Assembly (NCBI GenBank): GCA_023248295.1
Contig: JAHFEU010000004.1
Span: 1-37,404 of the forward strand
Origin: Nitrospirota bacterium
GTDB lineage: Bacteria; Nitrospirota; Nitrospiria; Nitrospirales; Nitrospiraceae
DNA length: 37,404 bases
Direction: 5' to 3'
In this document: in pieces, positions 8,838 to 18,060 of the stretch
Position numbering within the stretch: position 1 is the first letter of the stretch
How the letters are laid out: every line of letters begins with the position of its first letter
Translations under genes and position numbers: made by a program
Notes under the pieces: generated by a model
What the model was told of the DNA's origin: nothing
The model's input: the letters and a program-made list of their open reading frames with translations, nothing else
The model's database searches: none

Positions 8838-9998
8838 ATGCCGACCGACATCATCATGCCGCAGCTCGGTGAGAGCATCGCCGAGGGCACCATCGTCAAG
8901 TGGCTCATTCCGCCCGAGGGGCGCGTCGAGAAGGATCAAGCGCTGTTGGAGGTGGAAACTGACAAGGTGGCGCTGGAGATTCCCTCTCCTGCCGCCGGGT
9001 TCCTGACAGAGGTCCTGATTCAGGAAGGACAAACGGTGCCGGTCGGAACGGTTCTCGCGAGGCTGGATACGCAGAAGCCGGCCACCGGAGTCGTGAATCG
9101 AGTGGGCGGTGTCGTGGTCCGCCCGATGAGTCCTTCCGGGGAAGGTGGTGATCACTACTCCCCGGCCGTCCGGCAGCTCGCCAAGGAACACGGCGTGGAC
9201 CTGGCTCAGGTCGCCGGGACCGGCGCCGGCGGGCGCGTGACCAAGAAGGATGTCTTGGATAGCATCGCCAAGAGCGGACCCTCCCAGAAGGCGACTCCGG
9301 CAACTCAGCGATCAGTGGAGGCCGCGCCGCTGGCGGGCGAACAGGTCGTGCCGTTCACCGCCATGCGGAAGACCATCGCCGAGCGGATGGTCAGGAGCAG
9401 GCAGATCTCGGCCCATGTCGTCACCTTTTTCGAGGTCGACTTTTCCGGAGTCGGCAAGGTTCGTGAGGGGCGCGGGCTGACGTACCTCCCGTTCGTGATC
9501 AACGCCGTCACCCGCGCCATGAAGGACTTCCCCATCCTCAACTCATCTTGGGGCGAACAGGGAATCCTCCTCAAGCGGGAGATCCATATGGGGATCGCGG
9601 TGGCGCTGGAGGACGGTCTGCTGGTGCCGGTGGTCCGCCACGCCGATCGGAAGGGCGTGATGCAGTTGGCGAAGGAAGCCGCCGACTTGGCGGAGCGCGC
9701 CCGGACCAAACGGCTGAACCCTGAGGAGGTCCAGGGCGGGACCTTTACGATCACCAACCACGGCGGAACAGGCAGCCTGTTCAGCACTCCCATCATCCAC
9801 CAGCCCCAGATCGCCATTTTGGGAGTCGGGGCGGTCCAGAAGCGGGCCATCGTCCTCAACGACGCCATTGCCATCCGCCCGATGGGCTATCTGAGTCTCT
9901 CGTTCGACCACCGCGTGATTGACGGCGCAACGGCGGATCGGTTCATGTCCAAGGTGAAAGAATATTTAGAAACCAGTAAATGGGACAACTATGTGTGA
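8838..9998 (+). CDS. 2-oxoacid dehydrogenase E2 component (dihydrolipoamide acyltransferase)
   Basis: Lipoyl motif EVETDKVALEIPSP, E3/E1-binding domain YSPAVRQLAKEHGVDLAQVAGTGAGGRVTKKDV, catalytic SFDHRVIDGA. Confidence 0.93.
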   Translation: MPTDIIMPQLGESIAEGTIVKWLIPPEGRVEKDQALLEVETDKVALEIPSPAAGFLTEVLIQEGQTVPVGTVLARLDTQKPATGVVNRVGGVVVRPMSPSGEGGDHYSPAVRQLAKEHGVDLAQVAGTGAGGRVTKKDVLDSIAKSGPSQKATPATQRSVEAAPLAGEQVVPFTAMRKTIAERMVRSRQISAHVVTFFEVDFSGVGKVREGRGLTYLPFVINAVTRAMKDFPILNSSWGEQGILLKREIHMGIAVALEDGLLVPVVRHADRKGVMQLAKEAADLAERARTKRLNPEEVQGGTFTITNHGGTGSLFSTPIIHQPQIAILGVGAVQKRAIVLNDAIAIRPMGYLSLSFDHRVIDGATADRFMSKVKEYLETSKWDNYV

Positions 9999-10022
9999 GC
10001 GGTTCACGGCTTTCGGGGTTGC

Positions 10023-10907
10023 ATGAGGATTGATGACATCAAGCGCATTGGGGTCGTCGGCGCCGGCCAGATGGGCTCCGGGATCGCCCAGGTGGCGGCC
10101 GCGAGTGGGTGGGAGGTGCTCCTCCTCGACGTCAGTGACGCCGTCCTCCAGACCGCGATGAAGAAAATCCGAGAGGGGCTCGCGCGCGCAGTCGCAAAGG
10201 GCGCCCTCGGGCCGGACCAGACCACCCCTGCGCTGGCCCGTCTTCGGACGACCGGCCGCCTCCAAGACCTGGCGGAGGTCCAGCTCGTCATCGAGGCGGC
10301 TTCAGAGAACTCCGCCCTTAAACTGGATCTCTTCCGGCAGATGGGCTGTCTCTGCAAACCGGAGACGATCCTGGCCAGCAACACGTCTTCGATCTCGATC
10401 ACGAAACTCGGGGCGGCCTCGGGGCGGCCGGACCGGGTGGTCGGGATCCATTTCATGAATCCGGCGCCGGTGATGAAGCTGGTCGAGGTGGTGCGGGGCG
10501 TGGAGACCTCTGAAAACACGATGGCCCTGGCGCGGGGCCTGGTCACGCGAATGGGCAAGACTCCGGTCACGTGCAACGATGCCCCGGGGTTTATCGTCAA
10601 CCGGATCCTGATCCCCATGATCAACGAAGCAGCCTACGTCTTACAGGAGGGGCAGGGGGGATCGGGTGGCGGCGTGACACCGGACGTCATCGATCTGGCG
10701 ATGACCGCGGGCGCCAACCACCCGGTTGGACCGCTGGCGCTGGCCGACCGGATCGGGCTCGATACCGTCCTCGCGATCTGCGAGGTCTTGCATCAGGATC
10801 TGGGCGATCCAAAGTTTCGCCCCTGCCCGCTCCTGCGCAAATACGTGGAGGCTGGCTGGCTGGGACGCAAGACCGGCCGGGGATTCTATACGTACCGCGA
10901 GGCGTGA
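10023..10907 (+). CDS. 3-hydroxyacyl-CoA (3-hydroxybutyryl-CoA) dehydrogenase
   Basis: [21 protein letters not shown] Rossmann motif, [37 protein letters not shown]. Confidence 0.92.
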   Translation: MRIDDIKRIGVVGAGQMGSGIAQVAAASGWEVLLLDVSDAVLQTAMKKIREGLARAVAKGALGPDQTTPALARLRTTGRLQDLAEVQLVIEAASENSALKLDLFRQMGCLCKPETILASNTSSISITKLGAASGRPDRVVGIHFMNPAPVMKLVEVVRGVETSENTMALARGLVTRMGKTPVTCNDAPGFIVNRILIPMINEAAYVLQEGQGGSGGGVTPDVIDLAMTAGANHPVGPLALADRIGLDTVLAICEVLHQDLGDPKFRPCPLLRKYVEAGWLGRKTGRGFYTYREA

Positions 10908-10941
10908 GCGGCAATCCCTTTACACCTGACGGAGGCTGAGG

Positions 10942-12537
10942 ATGGACCAACGCAAGGCACGGTTTACCTCCCTGTCCGGCTTGGAGATCGGGCGCGTCTA
11001 TTCAGCGGACGATCTCAAGGGGTGGAACGCTCATTCCGATCTCGGCGCTCCCGGCGAGTTCCCCTACACTCGCGGGGTCTATTCCACCATGTACCGCGGC
11101 AGGCTCTGGACGATGCGCCAGTTCGCCGGCTTTGGCACGGCGGAGGACACCAATCGGCGATTCAAGTATCTCCTCCAGCATGGCCAGACCGGTCTGAGCG
11201 TGGCCTTCGACATGCCGACGCTGATGGGACTGGATTCCGATGACCCCCTGGCCCGCGGGGAGGTCGGCCACTGCGGAGTGGCGGTCTCGTCGCTGGCCGA
11301 TATGGAGCGTCTGTTCGAAGGCATCCCGCTGGACCAGGTCACCACCTCGATGACCATCAACGGCCCGGCCGCGATCCTCTTCGCGATGTACCTGGCGGTC
11401 GCAGAACGGCGTGGGATTCCGGTCGCGCGCCTCGGCGGCACGCTCCAGAACGATATCCTGAAAGAATACATTGCGCAGAAGGAGTGGCTGTTCCCGCCTG
11501 AGCCTCATCTCCGACTGATCATCGATACCGTGGCTTACTGCGCACGCTCCATGCCGAAATGGCACCCGATCAGCATCAGCGGCTACCACATCCGCGAGGC
11601 CGGCTCCACCGCGGTGCAGGAATTGGCGTTCACCCTCTACGATGGGCTGACCTACGTGGACGCCGCGGTCAAGTCCGGACTAAACGTGGACGCCTTCGCG
11701 CCTCAGCTCTCATTCTTCTTCAACGTGCACAACGACCTGTTTGAGGAGATCGCGAAATTCCGGGCCGCCCGGCGGCTGTGGGCACGCGAAATGGAGCAAC
11801 GCTACCATCCCAAGGACCCGCGGTCGCTTCAGCTCCGGTGCCACGCCCAGACCGCCGGTTGCTCGCTCACGGCGCAGCAGCCCCTGAACAACGTGGTCCG
11901 CACGACCCTCCAGGCCCTCGCAGCCGTGCTGGGCGGAGCGCAGTCGCTGCACACCAATTCGATGGATGAGACGCTGGCGCTGCCCACCGAGGATGCGGTC
12001 AAGCTGGCGCTGCGGACCCAGCAGATCATCGCCCATGAGAGCGAAGTCACCAATACCGTGGATCCGCTGGGTGGGGCCTATTACGTCGAGTCGCTGACGA
12101 ACCGCTTGGAAGAAGGGGCGCGCGAGTACTTCCGGAGACTGGATCAGATGGGCGGGATGGTCCGGGCGATCGAGCAGGGATTCCCGCAGCGGGAAATCCT
12201 GGACGCCTCGCTTCGGTACCAGAGCGAGGTGGAGCGGAAAGAGCGGGCCATCGTTGGCGTCAACGAATACGTCGAGCGCAGCGAACCGCCCATTCCGACC
12301 CTGAAGATCGGTCCGGAAGTGGAACAGTCCCAGGCGAAACGTCTGGCCGACCTGCGGTCCCATCGCGATTCCTTCAGAATGGCCGGGACCCTGCAGGCCC
12401 TGCAGGAGGCTGCTGCGGGAGACGAGAATCTGATGCCCTATTTGATCGACGCGGTGAAGGCCCAGGCCACCTTGGGCGAGATCTGCGCGGCGCTGAAAGA
12501 AGTGTTCGGGACGTATCGGGAGCCCGTGGTGTTGTGA
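10942..12537 (+). CDS. Acyl-CoA mutase large subunit (MCM family; residues suggest isobutyryl-CoA mutase)
   Basis: [81 protein letters not shown]; no B12 domain, ends after catalytic barrel region. Confidence 0.9.
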   Translation: MDQRKARFTSLSGLEIGRVYSADDLKGWNAHSDLGAPGEFPYTRGVYSTMYRGRLWTMRQFAGFGTAEDTNRRFKYLLQHGQTGLSVAFDMPTLMGLDSDDPLARGEVGHCGVAVSSLADMERLFEGIPLDQVTTSMTINGPAAILFAMYLAVAERRGIPVARLGGTLQNDILKEYIAQKEWLFPPEPHLRLIIDTVAYCARSMPKWHPISISGYHIREAGSTAVQELAFTLYDGLTYVDAAVKSGLNVDAFAPQLSFFFNVHNDLFEEIAKFRAARRLWAREMEQRYHPKDPRSLQLRCHAQTAGCSLTAQQPLNNVVRTTLQALAAVLGGAQSLHTNSMDETLALPTEDAVKLALRTQQIIAHESEVTNTVDPLGGAYYVESLTNRLEEGAREYFRRLDQMGGMVRAIEQGFPQREILDASLRYQSEVERKERAIVGVNEYVERSEPPIPTLKIGPEVEQSQAKRLADLRSHRDSFRMAGTLQALQEAAAGDENLMPYLIDAVKAQATLGEICAALKEVFGTYREPVVL

Positions 12538-12538
12538 T

Positions 12539-12718
12539 GTGGTGTGCCAGGACTCTTCGCTTCCGCACCTCTCGGAGCGACCCTTCCGGGCTTTGCCGGG
12601 CGGAAGCCTTCGGAAATTCCTTCGCGGACTCAGTCAGTTTCCGCTTTCCTTCCCGGCAAAGCCTCGGTGGAGTACCCCGCTCCTCCGGTGAAGTCAGCTC
12701 AGAATCCTGGCACACCAC
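12539..12718. mobile_element. 180-bp fold-back/MITE-like element with 18-bp terminal inverted repeats
   Basis: GTGGTGTGCCAGGACTCT (12539-12556) versus AGAATCCTGGCACACCAC (12701-12718), 17/18 complementary; nested GGCTTTGCCGGG (12589-12600)/CCCGGCAAAGCC (12652-12663) perfect; CGGAAA/TTTCCG inner stem. Confidence 0.6.
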
Positions 12719-12762
12719 TTTTCAAGAAGGAGTCGGCGGTCTGACCTCGCCGCGTTGGTTCT

Positions 12763-12784
12763 CCCTCTCCCTGGAGGGAGAGGG
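12763..12784. repeat. CCCTCTCCCT-GG-AGGGAGAGGG hairpin repeat
   Basis: 10-bp perfect inverted repeat; similar C/G-rich hairpins at 16369-16414 and 25091-25114. Confidence 0.7.
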
Positions 12785-12817
12785 TTAGGGTGAGGGTAAG
12801 GACGGACTGACCCAACC

Positions 12818-12964
12818 ATGAAGCTCGGAGCGTTTGAGATTGACCCCGTGACGGACGGCCGGTTTCGGCTGGACGGGGGCGCGATGTTCGGCGTGGTGGC
12901 GAATCCTGAACGGCAGTGCGTCACGATAGCAGTGATGGGCCATTGGCGGGACCTGAATGGCGGT
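12818..12964 (+). pseudogene. Decayed duplicate of the 5' end of the downstream MBL-fold hydrolase gene
   Basis: [27 protein letters not shown]- matches [27 protein letters not shown]- at 13830; 66 of 81 nt identical by hand count; then frame diverges and stops. Confidence 0.75.
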
Positions 12965-13223
12965 TGAGTGGCCGGAGTGGTGGGAATGGGAGCTTGAGAT
13001 CATTCCTCATCTGGAGAAGCGAATGGGCGATCGGGGCTTCACCGACATTGACCTCAGGGCTATGCTGGCGCATGCATCAGGGTACGCGCCTCATGAACTG
13101 TTCGAAGGACGTTGGGTGATCAATACGAAACATCGGCGAGCGCCTTGGAAGGTGATCGTCGAGCCGGACAGGGACCGGCGTCTTCTGGTTGTCGTGACGG
13201 CGTATCCTGTCAGAGGGGACTGA
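12957..13223 (+). CDS. DUF4258-like small protein (candidate toxin)
   Basis: IIPHLEKRMGDRGFTDIDLRAMLAHASGY...RWVINTKHRRAPWKVIVEPDRDRRLLVVVTAYPV pattern. Confidence 0.65.
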   Translation: MAVEWPEWWEWELEIIPHLEKRMGDRGFTDIDLRAMLAHASGYAPHELFEGRWVINTKHRRAPWKVIVEPDRDRRLLVVVTAYPVRGD

Positions 13224-13224
13224 A

Positions 13225-13494
13225 ATGAAAGAACGGTATCTTGAGGTGACATTTCGAGACGGCAAGCCGTTCACCGCCTACCTCTACTTGCCGCGTGGCG
13301 CTGATGAGCGAAGCGTCAGAACCGAGGAGGTCGGTCATGGCATGCTTATTGATTACGGACCAGCCGGACGCCCGATCGGAATCGAACTCACGGCTCCGGC
13401 TCACGTCACGCTTGAGCGGCTCAACGCCGTGCTGAAGCGGTTCAATATGCCTCCACTTGAAGAGAAGGAACTGGCCCCCCTAGCGGCGGCCTAG
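13225..13494 (+). CDS. DUF2283-like small protein
   Basis: YLPRGADERSVRTEEVGHGMLIDYGPAGRPIGIELTAP pattern; 1-nt gap after preceding ORF. Confidence 0.6.
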   Translation: MKERYLEVTFRDGKPFTAYLYLPRGADERSVRTEEVGHGMLIDYGPAGRPIGIELTAPAHVTLERLNAVLKRFNMPPLEEKELAPLAAA

Positions 13495-13508
13495 GTTCCA
13501 GCCGAAAT

Positions 13509-13763
13509 ATGTATGACTATGGCAAATGCCAGGTCTGCGGGGGCAAGATGGAGGCAAAGGTGATTCGGCAGGATTTTTGGATCAAAGGTAAGCTCATCGT
13601 GGTGGAGAAGGTTCCGGCGGGAGTGTGCGCTCAGTGCGGCGAGAAAATAGTCAGGGCTGAGGTAGGGCGCAAGCTCGCACAGGTTGTTACAAATAGGAGA
13701 GGATTTAAGAAGTCTCGAAGGATGAATGTACCTATCATAGGATTTGCAGAGGAAGTCGCTTAG
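13509..13763 (+). CDS. YgiT/MqsA-type zinc-finger protein (candidate antitoxin)
   Basis: CQVCGGKME...VPAGVCAQCGEKIVRAEVGRKLAQVV; two CxxC pairs with MqsA-like spacing. Confidence 0.8.
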   Translation: MYDYGKCQVCGGKMEAKVIRQDFWIKGKLIVVEKVPAGVCAQCGEKIVRAEVGRKLAQVVTNRRGFKKSRRMNVPIIGFAEEVA

Positions 13764-13829
13764 GACAGCGACTTCTTAGGATTCGCATCTCACGAATAAC
13801 GAATGACCAATGACGAGTGACGCCTGTTT

Positions 13830-14675
13830 ATGAGGCTCGGTTCATTTGAAATCTATCCTGTCGCGGACGGCCGGTTTCGGCTGGACGGCGGGGCCATGTT
13901 TGGCGTGGTGCCGAAGGTGCTGTGGGAACGGTGCTGCCCCGCGGACGAGCAGAACCGAATCAATTTGGCGCTGACCTGCCTGCTGATCCGGGCACACGGG
14001 AAGAACATCCTGGTGGACACCGGCCTCGGCGGGAAAGGAGACGCCAAGTTTCACCAGATGTACGCCGTGGACCGCACCCCGCCACTGCTGGAATCCTTGA
14101 AGGAACTGGGGCTGGCGCCCGAAGATGTGCACATGGTCATCAACACGCACCTGCACTTTGATCATGCCGGTGGCAATACCGTCTCCGAGGACGGCGGACT
14201 GCTCCCTGCGTTTCCGAAGGCTAAATTTTTCGTTCAGCGCGGCGAGTATGATCAGGCGGTGGCGCCGAACGAACGAACCCAAGCCAGCTACCGCCACGAG
14301 AACATCACACCGTTTGAGTTGGTGAAACAGTGGGAGTTTCTTGAAGGGGACACCGAGCTCTGCCCCGGGGTGTCGGTGATGGTGACCCCCGGACACACGC
14401 GACATCATCAGTCCGTGAAGATCGAATCCGAGGGCCAGGTGGCCGTCTTCCTCGGAGACCTGATCCCCACCGTCTCCCACCTCCCGCTGCCCTACGTGAT
14501 GGGGTACGACCTGTACCCGATGCAGTCGATCGAGACGAAGCGCTGGCTCCTGCACCGCGCCTTGGAGGAAGAGTGGCTCCTCGTGTTCGAACACGATCCC
14601 AAGGTCCAGATGGGCCACGTGCGGAAGGATATCGAGGGCAAGTATTTTCTTAAACCACTCGGGGGGGAGCGGTGA
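13830..14675 (+). CDS. MBL-fold metallo-hydrolase
   Basis: [12 protein letters not shown] (HxHxDH), [19 protein letters not shown]. Confidence 0.92.
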   Translation: MRLGSFEIYPVADGRFRLDGGAMFGVVPKVLWERCCPADEQNRINLALTCLLIRAHGKNILVDTGLGGKGDAKFHQMYAVDRTPPLLESLKELGLAPEDVHMVINTHLHFDHAGGNTVSEDGGLLPAFPKAKFFVQRGEYDQAVAPNERTQASYRHENITPFELVKQWEFLEGDTELCPGVSVMVTPGHTRHHQSVKIESEGQVAVFLGDLIPTVSHLPLPYVMGYDLYPMQSIETKRWLLHRALEEEWLLVFEHDPKVQMGHVRKDIEGKYFLKPLGGER

Positions 14676-15085
14676 GAGCCGCCACGCGAACGAAACCGCT
14701 TCGGATCCTCATCGGCAAGGTCGGGCTCGATGGCCACGATCGGGGGGTCAAGCTGGTGGCCCGGGCGCTCCGGGATGCCGGAATCGAAGTCGTCTATACC
14801 GGCCTCCACCAGACCCCCGAGCAGGTGGTGACCACGGCCATTCAAGAGGACGTGCAGGCCATCGGCCTGAGCGTGCTCTCCGGCGCGCACAATTACCTAT
14901 TCCCGCGCGTGATGGAGCTGCTGAAGGAACAAGGGGCGGATGAGATCGTCGTGTTCGGGGGCGGGATCATTCCCGGCGAGGACCTCCCGCGGCTGAAGGC
15001 GGCCGGTGTACGGGCGGTGTTCCCGCCTGGTTCCTCCATGCACGAGATCGTCGCCTTTGCGAAGGGGCTCTGGCCTGGACCATGA
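14672..15085 (+). CDS. Acyl-CoA mutase small subunit, cobalamin (B12)-binding domain
   Basis: GTG start; [20 protein letters not shown] (DxHxxG base-off motif), [27 protein letters not shown]; overlaps MBL gene. Confidence 0.92.
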   Translation: MRAATRTKPLRILIGKVGLDGHDRGVKLVARALRDAGIEVVYTGLHQTPEQVVTTAIQEDVQAIGLSVLSGAHNYLFPRVMELLKEQGADEIVVFGGGIIPGEDLPRLKAAGVRAVFPPGSSMHEIVAFAKGLWPGP

Positions 15086-16365
15086 GACCGGTGTACATGA
15101 TCAGCGGCGGGATTACCAAATTCGCCAAGGTCCATCCCGACAAAGACTTCCGGGTGATGGTCAAGGAAGCGTACGACTACGCCCTCCGCGACGTGCCCCG
15201 TTTTTCCAACACCATGATTGATGGCGCAGTCGGTTCGTATTTCTCCGATCACTTCACCCGGCAACTGAAAGCGGCCAGTATGGTGCAGGACTACCTGGGC
15301 CTCTGTCCCAAGCCGTCGAAGCGAATTGAAGGCGGGGGAGCCACCGGCGGCCTCTGCTTCCAGTCCGCCTGGGAGGCTGTCGCTTCCGGGCGGATGAACT
15401 GCTGCGTCGCCTTCGGCTTTGAGACCATGTCGCGAGTCAATACCTGGAAGGGGAACGAGTTCATCGCGCTGGCCTCGGATACCAACTTCGACTTTCCGGT
15501 GGGCGGGTTCTACAGCGGCTACTATGCGATGATGGTCCAGCGCCACATGCACGAGTTCGGCACGACGGTCGAGCAGATGGCCATGGTGTCGGTCAAGAAC
15601 CACGCCAACGCGCTCTATAATCCTTACGCTCAGAAGGCCAAGCGGCTGACGATCAAGCAGGTGAGGGAGTCCCCGATGGTGGCCACCCCGCTCACGATGG
15701 AGGATATCTGCACGATGTCGGATGGCGCGGCGGTGTGCGTGCTGGCCTCCGAGGAGGTGGCCCGAAAGGTCTGCGACCGCCCCGTGAAGATCACCGGCGT
15801 GGGCTCCGGCTCGGACGCCATGCGCATGGCCGATCGGCCGCACGGCAAGGTGATTCTTCTGCCGCACGAACAGGAACGCGATTATGCCCATCTCAGGTAT
15901 CCCGGCGTGCACTCCTTCCGGGGAGGCCGCATGGCGGCGAAGCTCGCCTACCAGATGGCCGGCATCCGAAAGCCCGGGGAAGAACTCAGCTTTGTGGAGC
16001 TGCACGATGCCTACACCTCCTCCGAGATCCAGACGTACGAGGACCTGGGGCTCTGTCGATACGGGGAAGGCGGGGGGTTCGTGGAAAGCGGCATTCCGTT
16101 CATGCCGGGCGTGGACTATGGTCTGGAGCTGCCCAAGCAGGGACGCCTGCCGGTGAATCCCTCCGGCGGCTTGCTGGCCTGCGGGCATCCGGTCGGCGCC
16201 ACAGGCTTGATGCAAGCCGTCTTCGCGTTCTGGCAGTTGCAAGGAACCATCGGCAAACATCTGGGGAACGACACCCTTCAGGTGAAGAACGCCAAGCGCG
16301 GCCTGATCCACAGTCACGCCGGCACCGGGACGTATATTACGGTATCAATCCTTGAGGCGATGTAA
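15082..16365 (+). CDS. Thiolase-fold protein (SCP-x/acetyl-CoA acetyltransferase-like) with atypical active site
   Basis: [60 protein letters not shown] at position of canonical CASGG. Confidence 0.85.
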   Translation: MRPVYMISGGITKFAKVHPDKDFRVMVKEAYDYALRDVPRFSNTMIDGAVGSYFSDHFTRQLKAASMVQDYLGLCPKPSKRIEGGGATGGLCFQSAWEAVASGRMNCCVAFGFETMSRVNTWKGNEFIALASDTNFDFPVGGFYSGYYAMMVQRHMHEFGTTVEQMAMVSVKNHANALYNPYAQKAKRLTIKQVRESPMVATPLTMEDICTMSDGAAVCVLASEEVARKVCDRPVKITGVGSGSDAMRMADRPHGKVILLPHEQERDYAHLRYPGVHSFRGGRMAAKLAYQMAGIRKPGEELSFVELHDAYTSSEIQTYEDLGLCRYGEGGGFVESGIPFMPGVDYGLELPKQGRLPVNPSGGLLACGHPVGATGLMQAVFAFWQLQGTIGKHLGNDTLQVKNAKRGLIHSHAGTGTYITVSILEAM

Positions 16366-16368
16366 CCC

Positions 16369-16414
16369 CCACCCTGACCCTCCCCCTTGAATGGGGAGGG
16401 AAGGGTGAGGGTGG
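16369..16414. repeat. Intergenic C/G-rich hairpin (CCACCCTGACCCTCCCC...GGGGAGGGAAGGGTGAGGGTGG)
   Basis: CCCTCCCC (16378-16385)/GGGGAGGG (16393-16400) and CCACCCT/AGGGTGG outer arms. Confidence 0.7.
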
Positions 16415-16430
16415 AGAGCGAGGACTCACG

Positions 16431-16946
16431 ATGGAACCAAAGGGCACAGTGGTGCTGAGCGTGGACCCGCTGATTATTCACGACCATTACGAAATCGACT
16501 ACCGTCATAGCTATGCGGAAGATTCGCCATTCTTCATCGGGCTGAGCAAAGGAAGACTGCTGGGGTCCCGCTGCACGGCCTGCCGCTACACCTTCGCCAC
16601 CCCTCGGTCCCATTGCATGGAGTGCGGCGCGCCGACCGCATGGCACGAACTGCCATTGACCGGCCGAGTGCATACCTACACCACCTGCCATTACGGCGGC
16701 GAAGCGTTCCTCAAGGAGACGCCCTTTACCCTGATCCTGGTGGAGTTCGATGGTGCCGACACCTTGTTTCTGTCCCGTCTGAAGGGTGTGGAGCCAGGGG
16801 GGCTGCGGATCGGTCTCCCGGTGGTGGCCCGTTTCGCCAAGACCCCTTCCTTCAAAGTGACCGATGTCTGGTTCGAGCCTGCGGACCCCCACCATCCCAC
16901 CACCCGTTGCACCCAAGCAAGCAACGGGTACCCGCCCAGAGCATGA
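16431..16946 (+). CDS. DUF35/OB-fold acyl-CoA-associated zinc-ribbon protein
   Basis: GSRCTACRYTFATPRSHCMECG zinc ribbon followed by OB-fold LTGRVHTYTTCHYGGEAFLKETPFTLILVEFDG; directly after thiolase-fold gene. Confidence 0.88.
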   Translation: MEPKGTVVLSVDPLIIHDHYEIDYRHSYAEDSPFFIGLSKGRLLGSRCTACRYTFATPRSHCMECGAPTAWHELPLTGRVHTYTTCHYGGEAFLKETPFTLILVEFDGADTLFLSRLKGVEPGGLRIGLPVVARFAKTPSFKVTDVWFEPADPHHPTTRCTQASNGYPPRA

Positions 16947-17698
16947 CCAAGCGCCAGGGCCGAGAGGATCCCGCTTCTCTGGCCAACCGGGTCGAGGCCG
17001 GTGATGTCCGGGCCGTCTCCCGTCTGATCACGCTGCTGGAGAACCGTGAGCCGGACGGGATCACGGCGCTGAAGAAGCTGCGGCCGCCCACCCGGCGTTC
17101 GCCCGTGATCGGGATCACGGGCTATCCGGGAGCCGGCAAAAGCACCCTGATCGACCAACTGGTGAGAGCCTACCGGCGGCAAGGCAACAAGGTCGGGATC
17201 GTGGCGGTGGATACCTCCAGTCCACTGACGGGAGGAGCGATCCTTGGCGACAGGATCCGGATGCAGGATCATTCATCCGATGCGGGGGTCTTCATCCGCA
17301 GCATGGCCACGCGTGGGCAGCACGGAGGGCTGGCGCGCTCCACCTTCGAGGCCGTGCAGGCCTTGGAGGCGGCTGGCTACGACCTTATTCTGGTCGAGAC
17401 CGTTGGCGTGGGACAAGCCGAGGTGGACATCGCCCGTGTCGCCCAGACCGTCGTGGTGGTCGTCGTGCCGGGTCTGGGAGACGAGGTGCAAGCGATGAAG
17501 GCGGGCCTCCTCGAGGTGGCCCACATCGTGGCGGTCAACAAGGCCGATCATCCAGGAGCAGACGCCACGATCCGGGATTTCCAGGAATGCGTGCCCCGGG
17601 TGATCCGCACGGTTGCCGTGAAGGGCGAAGGCATTGAGGAGCTCGTCGAGGCCATCGCCCAGCACCGACGGAGCGTTGACCTCAAAGGCAAGGCCTAA
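16943..17698 (+). CDS. MeaB/ArgK-like P-loop GTPase (acyl-CoA mutase chaperone), short form
   Basis: VIGITGYPGAGKSTLIDQL, VDTSSPLTGGAILGDRIRMQ, VETVGVGQAEVDIA, PGLGDEVQAMKAGLLEVAHIVAVNKAD; ATG at 16943 overlaps DUF35 stop. Confidence 0.92.
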   Translation: MTKRQGREDPASLANRVEAGDVRAVSRLITLLENREPDGITALKKLRPPTRRSPVIGITGYPGAGKSTLIDQLVRAYRRQGNKVGIVAVDTSSPLTGGAILGDRIRMQDHSSDAGVFIRSMATRGQHGGLARSTFEAVQALEAAGYDLILVETVGVGQAEVDIARVAQTVVVVVVPGLGDEVQAMKAGLLEVAHIVAVNKADHPGADATIRDFQECVPRVIRTVAVKGEGIEELVEAIAQHRRSVDLKGKA

Positions 17699-18060
17699 CT
17701 CCCCGCCTTCAACTTCCTTCATCAATTCACTTATGGCTCTTCCGGAAATCGTGGCGGGTCAGTTCCGGTCCGTCAGGGCGAGGCATTCCGCTCCGTGCCG
17801 GCTCGCCGCGCTGCTGTAGCGAGCGGCGGCCCGGCTCCGGCTCCCCCCATCCCCCAGCGGGGGTTCGCCGATCCGCTCCGGTCTGGTGCGACAGCCCGAA
17901 GCGGTCGGGCCTCGCTCGGGTCGCCGCTGCGCACACCAGCGGGGCTCCCCCGCAAGGTCGCGTCACCCTCGCCCCGACGGCCTCGATCGTGCTTCCTGGC
18001 TCAGGCCAAGGCTGCAAGGGCTGGGCGCGGAGGGTCGTCGTCCTCGCGGGACTCATGACA

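Noticed and set aside
12534-12788. Overlapping 84-aa and 66-aa ORFs after the mutase gene
   Set aside because: They fall inside the inverted-repeat element and carry no protein signature.
14893-16317. 474-aa minus-strand ORF
   Set aside because: Antisense shadow of the thiolase-fold gene.
17795-18058. Low-complexity 87-aa ORF (+) and opposing 109-aa ORF (-)
   Set aside because: Pro/Arg/Ala-rich, on both strands of a GC-rich repeat-like block; treated as noncoding pending a genome-wide search.
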